Below are positions 24,520 through 33,059 of a stretch of 46,820 nucleotides of DNA, in pieces. The notes below the pieces were generated by a model. That model ran no database searches. It saw nothing but the letters and a program-made list of their open reading frames with translations, and was not told the DNA's origin. The stretch is taken from NCBI RefSeq assembly GCF_015690345.1, contig NZ_JADPUN010000102.1, positions 1 to 46,820 of the forward strand, read 5' to 3'. Made by a program: the position numbers and the translations under genes. The stretch's first letter is position 1, and the number at the start of each line of letters is the position of its first letter. Source of the DNA: Plantactinospora alkalitolerans (lineage in GTDB: Bacteria > Actinomycetota > Actinomycetes > Mycobacteriales > Micromonosporaceae).

Positions 24520-26187
24520 TCAGTCGGTCGCCGGGGCGAGCAGGCCCTGCTCGCTGACCACCGGTACGGAGAGGGTCTTGTACCCCACCTCGTCGAAGAG
24601 CACCGTCATCTTGTCCGCCTCGTAGCCGAGCACCAGTCCGGAGCCCCACTCCTGGTGTCGTACCGAGCTGTGCACGGGGAACGGTGTGTCGTCCGGGTCG
24701 CGCCCGGCGGCGGCCGTCGTTCCGTCGCCCGGAACAGCGTCGCCGGCGTGGCAGTTGTCGCAGTGTCCGCACGGCCGGGTCATCTGCTCACCGAAGTACG
24801 CGAGCAGGGTCTGTCCCCGGCAACTCCGGGTCTCCGCGAATGCGCGCATCATGTCGGTCCGGGACCGTTGGACGGTCTGCTGCCGTTCCGCCTCGGCGAG
24901 CGCCGCCGTGGCCGCGTCGACCGGTTCCGGGGCGTACGGCGGGCTGCCGAGCCGGTGGTTGGGCAGGGTGCTCGCCGCGCCGACCTGTTCGAGGAGTGCG
25001 ACGAGTTGTCCGAGCTTGCGGGCGCCGAGGCCGGTGCGCTCGCGCAGCGCGGTCCGGGTGAGCGGGCCGCTGCGGAGCAGGGCGGCGAGGTCACGCAGCT
25101 CGTCGGGGTCCGGGGTGCCGCCGGTGAAGTAGCGGCGGAGGCCGACGTCCTCGGCCCGCCACAGCAGCAGCGCCCGGGCCTGCTCGCCGTCCCGACCGGC
25201 CCGGCCGATCTCCTGCAGATAGCTGTCCGGCGCGTCGGGCAGCGCCAGATGTACCACCCAGCGGATGTTCGGCTTGTCGATGCCCATCCCGAAGGCCGAG
25301 GTGGCGACCATCACCGGCACCCGGTCGGCCATGAACCGCTCGTGTCGTTCCTCGCGGGCGCCGGCCGGCATCCCGCCGTGGTAGAACTCCGCCTCGAAGC
25401 CGGCGGTGGTGAGCCGGTCGGCGAGTTCCTCGGCGGCCCGCCGGGTCGGTACGTAGATGATCCCGGGGCGCTCGTCGGCCCGGAGCACCGTGACCAGTCG
25501 TCGCCACCGGTAGTCCTCGGTGGCACAGTTCGCCACCTCCAGGAACAGGTTCGCGCGGTCCAGCCCCGACACGACGACCCGGGGCTTCTGCAGCCCGAGC
25601 CGGGCGATGATGTCGTCGCGGACCGGTGGCGAGGCGGTGGCGGTCAGCGCGACCACCGGTGGCCGACCCAGTCCTCGGATGAGATGCCCGAGCGCCAGGT
25701 AGTCGGGACGGAAGTCGTGCCCCCAGGCGGAGATGCAGTGTGCCTCGTCGACCGCGACCAGGGCCGGGCGCAGTGCGCGTACCTCGGTGAGCCGGTCCGG
25801 ATTGCTGAGCTGCTCCGGCGTGGTGAACAGGAACCGTGCCCGACCCTGCCGGATGTCGGCCAGCGCGGCGGCCTGCTGGCTGGGGCTTTCGGCCGAGCTG
25901 ATCCGGACCGCGCGCAGCTCCGGCCGACCGCGTTCGTTGAGCGCGGCTATCTGGTCCTGTTGCAGGGCCAGCAGTGGGGAGATCACCACGGTCGGTCCGG
26001 GCAGCAGTGTCGCGGGCACCTGGTAGACGGCGGACTTGCCGGCTCCGGTCGGCAGCACCACGAGGGTGTCCCGGCGTTTCATCACCGCCCGCATGGCGGT
26101 GAGCTGGTCGGGGCGCAGCGAGCGCCAGCCGAACCGGTGCCGGGCGGCCCGGCGGAGTCGGGTGGCGTGCAGAGGTGGCAGCTTCAT
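24520..26187 (-). CDS. RecQ-type ATP-dependent DNA helicase
   Basis: 555 residues from ATG 26187. Superfamily 2 motifs in order: FGWRSLRPDQLTAM (motif 0), VLPTGAGKSAVYQVPA (Walker A), the DEAH box in VAVDEAHCISAWGHDFRPDY, ALTATASPPVRDDI, GIIYVPTRRAAEEL, and GMGIDKPNIRWVVHL with QEIGRAGRDGE. A zinc-type cluster SCRGQTLLAYFGEQ then RPCGHCDNC follows, as in RecQ. The C-terminus is short and unlike HRDC. An in-frame ATG at 26268 would add 27 residues, but codon phase there favours the small upstream ORF (86 percent versus 70 percent GC third bases), so the inner start is used. Confidence 0.92.
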   Translation of the reverse strand: MKLPPLHATRLRRAARHRFGWRSLRPDQLTAMRAVMKRRDTLVVLPTGAGKSAVYQVPATLLPGPTVVISPLLALQQDQIAALNERGRPELRAVRISSAESPSQQAAALADIRQGRARFLFTTPEQLSNPDRLTEVRALRPALVAVDEAHCISAWGHDFRPDYLALGHLIRGLGRPPVVALTATASPPVRDDIIARLGLQKPRVVVSGLDRANLFLEVANCATEDYRWRRLVTVLRADERPGIIYVPTRRAAEELADRLTTAGFEAEFYHGGMPAGAREERHERFMADRVPVMVATSAFGMGIDKPNIRWVVHLALPDAPDSYLQEIGRAGRDGEQARALLLWRAEDVGLRRYFTGGTPDPDELRDLAALLRSGPLTRTALRERTGLGARKLGQLVALLEQVGAASTLPNHRLGSPPYAPEPVDAATAALAEAERQQTVQRSRTDMMRAFAETRSCRGQTLLAYFGEQMTRPCGHCDNCHAGDAVPGDGTTAAAGRDPDDTPFPVHSSVRHQEWGSGLVLGYEADKMTVLFDEVGYKTLSVPVVSEQGLLAPATD

Positions 26188-26291
26188 CGGAGGCCGGAGG
26201 TACCCCCGGTGCGGGAAACCGAAACCGCGCGGCGGAGCCAGGCGTCCTCGGAGGCGTAGTCGAACCATCTGACGGCCACCCCGTCGTCCAC
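26184..26291 (-). CDS. Possible small ORF coupled to the RecQ-type gene, about 35 aa or longer
   Basis: An open frame whose TGA overlaps the ATG of the helicase gene (ATGA) encodes VAVRWFDYASEDAWLRRAV. About 30 of 35 codons end in G or C, better than the competing frame. The start is not clear: GTG 26291 is the first candidate without a good ribosome binding site, and the frame stays open upstream to the permease stop and beyond (GGDLLVDCVCVDDG). It could be the 3' end of a decayed gene. Confidence 0.35.
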   Translation of the reverse strand: MDDGVAVRWFDYASEDAWLRRAVSVSRTGGTSGLR

Positions 26292-26350
26292 GCAGACACA
26301 GTCGACGAGGAGATCGCCGCCGGCTCCGCCCGCCCCCGCCGGTGGGTCAC

Positions 26351-27307
26351 TCAGACGAGATGGCGGCTGACCCGCCACCGGATGACCAGCGCCATCGCTC
26401 CCGCTGCCGTCAGGAGTATCCCCATCTCGATCAGTTGGAACCAGGGGTAGCGGTCGGTGGGGTGGTAGACGATCCGTTGCCGCAGGCCGGTGCGGTCCAG
26501 GCACTGCGGGCTCGGGAACGTGTTGGCCGGGTCGGCACACACCGTGCCGGCCGCCGAGGGACTCAGCTCACGACCTGTCCGGTCCAGGTAGGAGACGCTG
26601 AACAGCCAGCCCCGTGGGTCGTTGCTGGGCGCTTCGCCCTGGATCATGGCAGAGCCGCCGACGAGTCTCTCGGCCGGCGGCAGGTAGTGCGGGCGCAGGA
26701 ACAGCAGTCCGGCGAAGACCAGTGGCAACGCGACCAGCGTGACGGCGATGGCGGCGGTCGTACGGCGCAGCAGCCCGAGGGTGGCGCCGGTGAGCAGCGC
26801 GAACACCCAGGTCGCCGCGGGTACGGCCCCGGCCTGGCTGAACAGGCGATCGTCCCCGAACGGTTCGTTCGCGCCCTGCTGTGACCAGCTCACCACCGCG
26901 CCGGTGACCGTGCCGAGGAGCGCGGCCGCGCCGGAGAGGATGCCGAGCTTGACGGCCAGCCACCGGCGCCGGCTCACGGTCTGGGTGAAGGTCAGCCGGT
27001 ACGTGCCCTGCTCCAGCTCGCGGGAGATCAGCGGCGCGCCCCAGAACATGCCGACGGCCAGGGGAAGGAGGTTGCCGAACGTCACCACGTTGATCATCGA
27101 GCTATGGACGTCGTTCACGGTGCTGCTGGCGCTCTCGCAGGACGGGGACGGGAGTCCGGCGCCGCTGCCGGACGAGCACGCGTCCAGTACCTGCGACGCC
27201 TGGTGCGCCTGCAGTCCCGCGTACACCAGGTAACCGCAGTAGACGGCCACCACCACCGCGACACCGATCAGTTGCCAGCGGTGCTGGCGCCAGGTCAGCC
27301 AGAGCAT
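26351..27307 (-). CDS. ABC-2-type transporter permease
   Basis: 318 residues from ATG 27307 with an AAAGGGA ribosome binding site. It begins MLWLTWRQHRWQLIGVAVVV, typical of the permease partner of actinobacterial YtrA-regulated ABC systems. About six hydrophobic segments are visible, with a large extracytoplasmic loop between the first two (residues about 35-85, containing a Cys pair) and another before the last. It forms the exporter with the ATPase encoded just upstream. Such systems have been linked to cell-wall antibiotic or envelope stress responses, but the substrate is unknown. Confidence 0.85.
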   Translation of the reverse strand: MLWLTWRQHRWQLIGVAVVVAVYCGYLVYAGLQAHQASQVLDACSSGSGAGLPSPSCESASSTVNDVHSSMINVVTFGNLLPLAVGMFWGAPLISRELEQGTYRLTFTQTVSRRRWLAVKLGILSGAAALLGTVTGAVVSWSQQGANEPFGDDRLFSQAGAVPAATWVFALLTGATLGLLRRTTAAIAVTLVALPLVFAGLLFLRPHYLPPAERLVGGSAMIQGEAPSNDPRGWLFSVSYLDRTGRELSPSAAGTVCADPANTFPSPQCLDRTGLRQRIVYHPTDRYPWFQLIEMGILLTAAGAMALVIRWRVSRHLV

Positions 27308-27353
27308 GGACAGTCCCTTTCGGAGGTGTGGGATCGGGGATCGAAGATCCGGT

Positions 27354-28241
27354 TCAGCGCACCGAGGTCGGGCCGGGCAGGGCGCTGGACGCGGGTTGGC
27401 GCAGGTAGCACAGGACAAGCTCGTCCAGGCTGACCTCGTTCACGGTCCAGACCGGGGCGAGGCGGTGTGCGCCGATCCGGGCCAGCACGGACGCCTGTCG
27501 TCCGTTGACGGTGTGGGCGACCACCGGCAGTCGCGGCGGCAGGCTGTCGAGTGCCTCTCGTGGACCGGTGAGCAGGCGGTGGGTGGCCAGCAGTTCGTCG
27601 ATGTCGCCGCTGACCTGTACCCGTCCCTGGTTGATGGTCACCAGCCAGTCACACGTGTCGACCAGGTCCGAGATGATGTGCGAGGAGAGCACCACCGTCA
27701 TGCCCGCCTCGGCGACGCTCTCCATCAACAGCGCCATCACGTCGTGCCGGGCGACCGGGTCGAGGCTGGCCAGCGGCTCGTCGAGCAACAGCAGCCGAGG
27801 GCGCTTGGCGAGGGCGAGCACGAGCGCGACCTGGGCCCGTTGGCCGCCGGACAGGCGTCCGGCCGGAACGTCGCTGGGCAGCCGTAGCCTGCTCAGCCTC
27901 TCGCGGGCCCACCGGTCGTCCCAACCGGGATTGAGCCGGCGGCCGAAGGTCAGCAACTCGGCGACGGTGAATGTGGGATACAGCGCGGTTTCCTGTGCCA
28001 TGTACGAGATCCGGGCGAGCGCCGCCGGCCGGTCGTCCAGTGGTTCTCCGAAGATCCGCAGGGTGCCCTCGGAGGGCTGTAGCAGCCCTGCGGCCAGGTT
28101 CAGCAGGGTGCTCTTGCCCGCCCCGTTCGGGCCGACCAGGGCGATCACCCGGCCTTCCGGCAGCGCAAGCGTGCATCCCCGCAGCGCCCAGGTGCGCCTG
28201 TACCGCCGGCCCAGGTCACGCGACTCGATGGCGGGCGTCAT
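27354..28241 (-). CDS. ABC transporter ATP-binding protein
   Basis: 295 residues from ATG 28241; ATGA overlaps the GntR stop. Walker A is ALVGPNGAGKSTLLNLAAG, the Q-loop is in ISYMAQETALYPTF, the signature is RLSGGQRAQVALVLALA, Walker B is LLLLDEPLASLDPVARHD, and the H-loop is VVLSSHIISDL. Spacing and the C-terminal 75 residues fit drug/peptide-export type ABC-2 ATPases. It pairs with the downstream permease. The whole unit is under the GntR regulator encoded first in the operon. Confidence 0.93.
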   Translation of the reverse strand: MTPAIESRDLGRRYRRTWALRGCTLALPEGRVIALVGPNGAGKSTLLNLAAGLLQPSEGTLRIFGEPLDDRPAALARISYMAQETALYPTFTVAELLTFGRRLNPGWDDRWARERLSRLRLPSDVPAGRLSGGQRAQVALVLALAKRPRLLLLDEPLASLDPVARHDVMALLMESVAEAGMTVVLSSHIISDLVDTCDWLVTINQGRVQVSGDIDELLATHRLLTGPREALDSLPPRLPVVAHTVNGRQASVLARIGAHRLAPVWTVNEVSLDELVLCYLRQPASSALPGPTSVR

Positions 28242-28636
28242 GCGGCGCCCTCCCGGGCCGTGTCCCGCAGGGCGGCCGCGAACAGCGCCTCGATGTCCTC
28301 GCGGGCCAGGCCGGCCCCGTACGCGGAGCGCATCCATCCGGCCAGCTGGCGCCGCAGGCGTGCCTGGTCGGCCGGTGAGGACTGTCCCAGGCTCCGCTCG
28401 ATGAAGGTGCCGAGGCCGGGCCGTCCGCTGACCAGTCCCTCCCGTTCCAGCTCGCGGTAGGCCTTCAGCACGGTGTTCGGATTGATCGCGAGTGCGGCTA
28501 CCACCTCCGCCGCCGTCGGTAACCGGTCGCCGGGCTGCAGGAGTCCGAGTCGCAGGGCGTGCTTGACCTGCTGCACGAGTTGCAGGTACGTCGAGACGCC
28601 CGACCGGGCGTCGAGACGGAAGTCGATCACCGCCAT
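28238..28636 (-). CDS. GntR family regulator, YtrA subfamily
   Basis: 132 residues from ATG 28636, with AAAGGGGG directly upstream (no gap), so a TTG at 28654 with 6 extra residues cannot be excluded. The winged helix is FRLDARSGVSTYLQLVQQVK, LLQPGDRLPTAAEVVAALAI and NPNTVLKAYRELEREGLVSG. The short C-terminal helical part (about 50 residues) lacks a ligand pocket, as in YtrA members. It is the first gene of the operon with the ABC ATPase and permease, and it probably represses its own promoter through the palindrome at 28645-28660. Confidence 0.92.
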   Translation of the reverse strand: MAVIDFRLDARSGVSTYLQLVQQVKHALRLGLLQPGDRLPTAAEVVAALAINPNTVLKAYRELEREGLVSGRPGLGTFIERSLGQSSPADQARLRRQLAGWMRSAYGAGLAREDIEALFAAALRDTAREGAA

Positions 28637-28644
28637 CCCCCTTT

Positions 28645-28660
28645 CACTAATCAAGTAGTG
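28645..28660 (-). promoter_or_regulatory. Candidate operator of the GntR/YtrA regulator
   Basis: CACTA-6 bp-TAGTG palindrome, placed just after the -10 box, so over the transcription start. YtrA-type regulators bind TACTA/TAGTA-like palindromes of similar layout. Confidence 0.55.
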
Positions 28661-28662
28661 GA

Positions 28663-28691
28663 ATACTGGAGCCTGTGCGGTCCAAAGTCAA
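28663..28691 (-). promoter_or_regulatory. Promoter of the gntR-ABC operon
   Basis: TTGACT (28686-28691) and CAGTAT (28663-28668) on the minus strand, 17 bp apart. The -35 matches the consensus at five of six positions. The operator follows directly. Confidence 0.6.
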
Positions 28692-28784
28692 CCGGGCGGC
28701 GGAGAGGTGGGCGCTGTCCTCCCCGGACCGGATCGGCCTCGCCCGTGGCGGGCGTGACCCGATCCGGCCGTCCGGCGTCGTTGT

Positions 28785-28790
28785 TAGGGT
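28785..28790 (+). promoter_or_regulatory. Possible -10 element before the SARP regulator
   Basis: TAGGGT lies about 82 nt before the leader ORF. No matching -35 is clear. Confidence 0.25.
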
Positions 28791-28871
28791 GGTTCTGCCG
28801 GCAACGCCCCACCTGCTCCACCACGCGAACCGTCCCACTCCGTCGCACCAACCCGTTCCTCCAGGAGGATC

Positions 28872-28925
28872 ATGCGACCGTCGACGCCGCCGCGTGCCGC
28901 GCCCGCGACCGACCGAACGCGATGA
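28872..28925 (+). CDS. Short leader ORF (17 aa) coupled to the SARP gene
   Basis: ATG 28872 follows AGGAGG with a 3-nt gap. It encodes 17 residues, MRPSTPPRAAPATDRTR, and its TGA overlaps the ATG of the SARP gene (ATGA at 28922). The SARP gene itself has no ribosome binding site, so its translation may depend on this ORF. The peptide is Pro/Arg-rich and may be unimportant in itself. Confidence 0.5.
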   Translation: MRPSTPPRAAPATDRTR

Positions 28926-31900
28926 GCGTCTCGCTGCCTGCCGGCGAACTGGAGATAGGCGTACTCGGGCCGCTCGAGGTCATGGTCGGCGGCAACCCGG
29001 TGGACCTCGGCGGCCCACGGCAACAGGTCGTGCTGGCGGTCCTCGCGCTGGAGGCGAACCGGCCGGTCCCGGTCAGCCGGCTGATGGACGCCGTCTACGG
29101 GGCGGATCCACCGTCGACCTCCCGGGTCCAGGTGCAGATCTGCGTGTCGGTGCTGCGCCGGCTGTTCGCCGCGCACGGCTGTGGGAACGACCTCATCGCC
29201 ACCCGCCCCCAGGGGTACGCGCTCCAGATCCCCGAAACCCGGGTCGACCTGCGGCGCTTCGCGGACCTAGCGGCGCAGGGCCGGCGGCTGCGCGACGAGC
29301 ACCGGCTGGACCGGGCCGTCGAGTACTACCGCCGCGCCCTGGCGCAGTGGCGCGGCCCGGCCCTGGACGGCCTCGTCAGCCCGATGCTCCGGCCGGCGGC
29401 GGACCGGTTGGACGAGCAGCGGATCAGCCTGGTCGAGGATTGTGTCGAGCTGGAGCTGCGCCTGGGCCGGCACCGCGACCTGGTCGCGGAGCTGACCGCG
29501 CTCGTCGAGCAGCATGCCATGCGGGAACGGCTGCACGGGCAACTGATGCTTGCGCTCTACCGGTCGCAGCGGCAGGCCGAGGCGCTGGAGGTCTACCGGC
29601 GGGCCCGACGCACGCTTGTGGACGAACTCGGCATCGAGCCCGGCGCGGAACTCCAGCGCCTCGAACAGGACATCCTCACCGGGAACGCCCGGGTCCGTCC
29701 GCCGGAACCGGCCGAGCCGCCCCCTGCCGAAGCGGTCCGTACCGAGCCGCCCCCTACCGAGGCGGTCGGTGCCGAGTCGCTCCGCAGGGAGTCGGTTCAA
29801 CCGACGGCCATCGGGCCGGTCCCGGCGGTTCCCGCCGCGCCGGGGCTGCTGCCCACCGACATCGCCGACTTCACCGGTCGGACCGACCAGGCCGACACGA
29901 TCGAGCGGCACCTCACCGAGGCGTCGCCGGACCGGGCCCGGTTGGCGGTGCCGGTCCTGGTGGCGAGCGGCATGGCCGGAGTGGGCAAGACGACCCTGGC
30001 GGTACACGTGGGACACCGCCTCGCGAACCGGTACGTCGACGGCCAGCTCTTCATCGACCTGCGCGGACAGACCACCCGGCCGGTGGATCCCAGCCGGGTC
30101 CTGGAGCGTTTCCTCCGGGTCCTGGGGGTACCGGGCACCGGGCTGCCGGAGACGCTCGAGGAACGCGCGGAGATGTACCGCCATCTGCTCTCCGGCCGGC
30201 GGATCCTGGTGGTGCTGGACAACGCCGGCGACGAGGGTCAGGTGCTTCCACTGCTGCCGGGCACCGCCTCCGCCGCCGTCCTGGTCACCAGCCGCAGCCG
30301 GCTGGCCGGGCTGCCCGGCGCCGGTCACGTCGAGGTCGGCCTGCTCGATCCGCTCCACTCCGTCGAGCTGCTGTCCCAGGTGGCCGGTCCGGAGCGGGTG
30401 CGCGCCGAACCGGCCGAAGCCGAGGAACTCGCCGAGCTGTGTGGACATCTGCCGCTCGCGCTACGGGTGGCCGGTGCCCGGCTCGCCACCCGGCCCCAGT
30501 GGACGGTGGGTCAACTCGCCGAGCGGTTGCGCAACGAGACCCGCCGGCTGAACGAACTCAACCATGGCGTACTCGGCATCCGGGCCAGCATCTCGCTTAC
30601 CTACGACAGCCTTCCGGAGCAGGCCCGCCGGCTGTTCCGGCGGCTCGCCCTCCTCGACTTCCCGCACTTCTCCGGCTGGGTCGCCGCGGCACTGCTCGAC
30701 GAGCCCGGTACCGAGGCACAGGACGTGCTCGACGGCATCGCCGACGCACACCTGCTGGAGACCACCGGGTCCGGGCGCGGCGTGCACAGCCAGTACCGGT
30801 TCCACGACCTGATCCGGGCGTTCGCCCGGGAACGGCTCGCCGACGAGGAGCCGGTCGCCGAACACGGGCCCGCGCTGGAGCGGGCGCTCGGGGCTCTGCT
30901 GTTCCTCGCCAGCGCCGCACACCGGACCTGCTACGGCACCGAGCATCGCCACCTGCGCAGCGACGCGCGGCGCTGGCCGGTGCCGGAGCGGCTGACCGGG
31001 CAACTGGTGTCGGAGCCGATCACCTGGCTGGAGCGGGAACGGCTGAGCATGCTGGCCGCGGTACGCCAGGCGGCCGGAGCCGGTCTCGTCGCCCTGTCCT
31101 GGGACCTGGCCCAGCATGCCGTCACGCTGTACGAGATGCGGGGCTACTTCGACGACTGGCGCGAGACCCACGCGATCGCCCTCGACGCCGCCCACCGGGC
31201 CGGGGACCGGCACGGCCAGGCGGTGCTGTCGTACTCGTTCGGGTCGCTGTTCGACGCGCAGCGGCGGTTCACCGAGGCCCGGCCGTTCCTGGACACGGCG
31301 CTCGACCTGTTCCGCTCCACCGGTAACGAGGGCGCGCGGGCCCACGTCCTCCTGCACATCGCGGTCATCGATCGGTTGGCGGGCCGAATCGACGACGCCA
31401 TGACCCGGTGCCGGCAGGCGTTGGCGATCTTCCAGCGTGCCGGCGACCTGGTTCACTCGGCCTTCGCGCTACACAACCTGGCGGCGATCGAACTTCAGAA
31501 CGGGAACCCGGACGGGGCGCACCGGGTGCTGACCGAGGCACTGGAACTCAGCCGGCGTGGCGGCAGCCGCCGGATCGAGGCGCAGGTGCTGCACCGGCTC
31601 GGCGAGACCCACCTGCACCGGGACGAACCAATGCCGGCCGTCGACGCCTACGCGGCGGCGTTGGCCACGGTCGAGGACACCGGTGACCCGATCGGCCGGG
31701 CATTCGCGCTGTGCGGGTTGGGCACCGCGCAACTTCGGACCGGCAACGTGACCGAGTCGGAAAGAACCCTGCACGACGCGCTGCGGGCGGCGACCAGCGT
31801 CGGTGACCGGCTCTGCGAGGCACACGTACTGCTCGTACTGGGCGAGCTCGAACTGGCCCGGGACGAGCCCCGAGCGGCGACGACGTACCTGCGCGGGGCG

Positions 31901-31993
31901 CTGGAGCTGTTTCGGGACATCGGCACGCCCACGTTCGTGTCGAGGACGCTCGAGCTGCTGACCAGGGCCGAGGGCGGCCCGGCCGGTGGATAA
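28922..31993 (+). CDS. AfsR-type SARP regulator: winged helix, BTAD, NB-ARC, TPR
   Basis: 1023 residues. The OmpR-like winged helix comes first (EIGVLGPLEVMVGGNPVDL, AVYGADPPSTSRVQVQICVS), then a BTAD domain to about residue 255 (AMRERLHGQLMLALYRSQRQ, VYRRARRTLVDELGIEPGAE). A Pro/Glu-rich linker leads to an NB-ARC ATPase with Walker A GMAGVGKTTLAVHVG at about 349, Walker B ILVVLDNAGDEGQV and GLPLAL-like CGHLPLALRVAGARLATRP. From about 680 to the end are helical repeats of the TPR type (GDRHGQAVLSYSFGSLFDAQ and later). This is the classic AfsR layout, activating antibiotic or other specialised genes. No biosynthetic cluster is adjacent. Confidence 0.93.
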   Translation: MSVSLPAGELEIGVLGPLEVMVGGNPVDLGGPRQQVVLAVLALEANRPVPVSRLMDAVYGADPPSTSRVQVQICVSVLRRLFAAHGCGNDLIATRPQGYALQIPETRVDLRRFADLAAQGRRLRDEHRLDRAVEYYRRALAQWRGPALDGLVSPMLRPAADRLDEQRISLVEDCVELELRLGRHRDLVAELTALVEQHAMRERLHGQLMLALYRSQRQAEALEVYRRARRTLVDELGIEPGAELQRLEQDILTGNARVRPPEPAEPPPAEAVRTEPPPTEAVGAESLRRESVQPTAIGPVPAVPAAPGLLPTDIADFTGRTDQADTIERHLTEASPDRARLAVPVLVASGMAGVGKTTLAVHVGHRLANRYVDGQLFIDLRGQTTRPVDPSRVLERFLRVLGVPGTGLPETLEERAEMYRHLLSGRRILVVLDNAGDEGQVLPLLPGTASAAVLVTSRSRLAGLPGAGHVEVGLLDPLHSVELLSQVAGPERVRAEPAEAEELAELCGHLPLALRVAGARLATRPQWTVGQLAERLRNETRRLNELNHGVLGIRASISLTYDSLPEQARRLFRRLALLDFPHFSGWVAAALLDEPGTEAQDVLDGIADAHLLETTGSGRGVHSQYRFHDLIRAFARERLADEEPVAEHGPALERALGALLFLASAAHRTCYGTEHRHLRSDARRWPVPERLTGQLVSEPITWLERERLSMLAAVRQAAGAGLVALSWDLAQHAVTLYEMRGYFDDWRETHAIALDAAHRAGDRHGQAVLSYSFGSLFDAQRRFTEARPFLDTALDLFRSTGNEGARAHVLLHIAVIDRLAGRIDDAMTRCRQALAIFQRAGDLVHSAFALHNLAAIELQNGNPDGAHRVLTEALELSRRGGSRRIEAQVLHRLGETHLHRDEPMPAVDAYAAALATVEDTGDPIGRAFALCGLGTAQLRTGNVTESERTLHDALRAATSVGDRLCEAHVLLVLGELELARDEPRAATTYLRGALELFRDIGTPTFVSRTLELLTRAEGGPAGG

Positions 31994-32135
31994 CGAGCCG
32001 AATACCGATCGATAACGCGGCCGGAGAGGCTGTCGATGCAGGCGGGACACGACGACACCGAGCCGCCCGTGACGCGGGCACGGCCGGTTGGGTCGAGTTC
32101 CTCAGGACAGTTTCACCGAAAAGAGGAATCAGGCG

Positions 32136-32744
32136 ATGACAAGCAAGCTGGTGGTCTCCACCTTCCTGTCCCTGGACGGGATCATGCAGGGCCCCGGCGG
32201 GGTCGGCGAGGACGATTCGAACGGCTTCCCGCACGGCGGATGGCTGCCCCCGCTCGTGGACGAGCAGTTCGGCCAGATCATGACCGAGGTGTTCGACCGG
32301 GCGGACGGCATGCTGCTGGGCCGCAGGTCGTACGAGATCCTCTCCGCGCACTGGCCCAACGTGCCGGACGAGGAGGGCGGCGAGAAGATCAACGGTATGG
32401 CGAAGTACGTCGCCACGAGGACGCCGATGACCGCCGGGTGGAACAACACCCGGGTGCTGGTGGGTGAGGCCGCGGAGACGATCGCCGAACTCAAGCAGAG
32501 CACCAACGGCGAGATCCTCGTTCAGGGCAGCAGCAACCTGCTCCGTACGTTGCAGGAGGCCGAGCTGGTCGACGAGTACCAGCTACTGATCTTCCCCGTC
32601 GTCCTCGGCGAGGGGAAGCGGCTCTTCGCCGAGGGGGCCACCCCGGCCGGGCTGAGGCTCACCGAGTCGACCACCACCGGCACCGGCGTCGTGTACGCCA
32701 GCTACGAGTGGGCGGGCAAACCCAGTTACGGCGTAGTCGCCTAG
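32136..32744 (+). CDS. Dihydrofolate reductase / RibD_C family protein
   Basis: 202 residues from ATG 32136, with GAGG at about 9 nt. It begins KLVVSTFLSLDGIMQGPGG, and contains LLGRRSYEILSAHWP, ILVQGSSNLLRTLQEAELVD and FPVVLGEGKRLF, the standard fingerprints of the COG0262 DHFR-like family. These are NADPH-dependent reductases of uncertain substrate; most actinobacterial members are not the folate enzyme, nor RibD. Single gene, 142 bp after the SARP, ended by a strong hairpin. Confidence 0.85.
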   Translation: MTSKLVVSTFLSLDGIMQGPGGVGEDDSNGFPHGGWLPPLVDEQFGQIMTEVFDRADGMLLGRRSYEILSAHWPNVPDEEGGEKINGMAKYVATRTPMTAGWNNTRVLVGEAAETIAELKQSTNGEILVQGSSNLLRTLQEAELVDEYQLLIFPVVLGEGKRLFAEGATPAGLRLTESTTTGTGVVYASYEWAGKPSYGVVA

Positions 32745-32773
32745 CTCGATAGTCGGGAGGGAACGACATCGAC

Positions 32774-32801
32774 GGCCGGGAGGGGGTGGCCCCTCCCGGC
32801 C
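32774..32801 (+). terminator. Strong hairpin after the DHFR-family gene
   Basis: GGCCGGGAGGGG (32774-32785) pairs perfectly with 32790-32801 around a 4-nt loop, 30 nt after the stop. It could serve both convergent genes. Confidence 0.75.
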
Positions 32802-32882
32802 ACCTCCGGCGCGTGGGCGTCGGGTTCGCCGGTCGCCGGCTCGGGTCCGGGTGCACAGGACACGTCCGTGGGCGGTCGCCGA

Positions 32883-33059
32883 CTAGCGGCCGCCGCGGCC
32901 GAACATCGACCGGAGTGCCGCGATCAGCAGCAGGGTGCCGAGGACGGCTCCCACCAACCGGACGCCCGGGATGTCGTACCAGCTCGTGCCCTCGGCGGCG
33001 AGGAGGTGGTACGGCAGCTCGCCGAGGTGCTGCCCGGCTCCGGAGGTACTGGGCTCCAT
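32883..33059 (-). CDS. Small single-helix membrane protein, 58 aa, unknown function
   Basis: ATG 33059 to TAG 32883-32885 encodes 58 residues, beginning MEPSTSGAGQHLGELPYHLL, then SWYDIPGVRLVGAVLGTLLL and ending ALRSMFGRGGR. One clear transmembrane helix (VGAVLGTLLLIAAL) precedes a basic end, so N-out/C-in is likely. GAG-type ribosome binding site. Codon third positions are GC-rich and the frame is clean. It is shorter than common gene-finder cut-offs. Divergent from the nagZ-type gene. Confidence 0.6.
   Translation of the reverse strand: MEPSTSGAGQHLGELPYHLLAAEGTSWYDIPGVRLVGAVLGTLLLIAALRSMFGRGGR

Noticed and set aside
28675-28921. N-terminal extension of the SARP regulator upstream of 28922
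   Set aside because: The extra residues do not match the family, there is no in-frame start with a ribosome binding site, and the DNA-binding domain begins within 10 residues of the chosen start.
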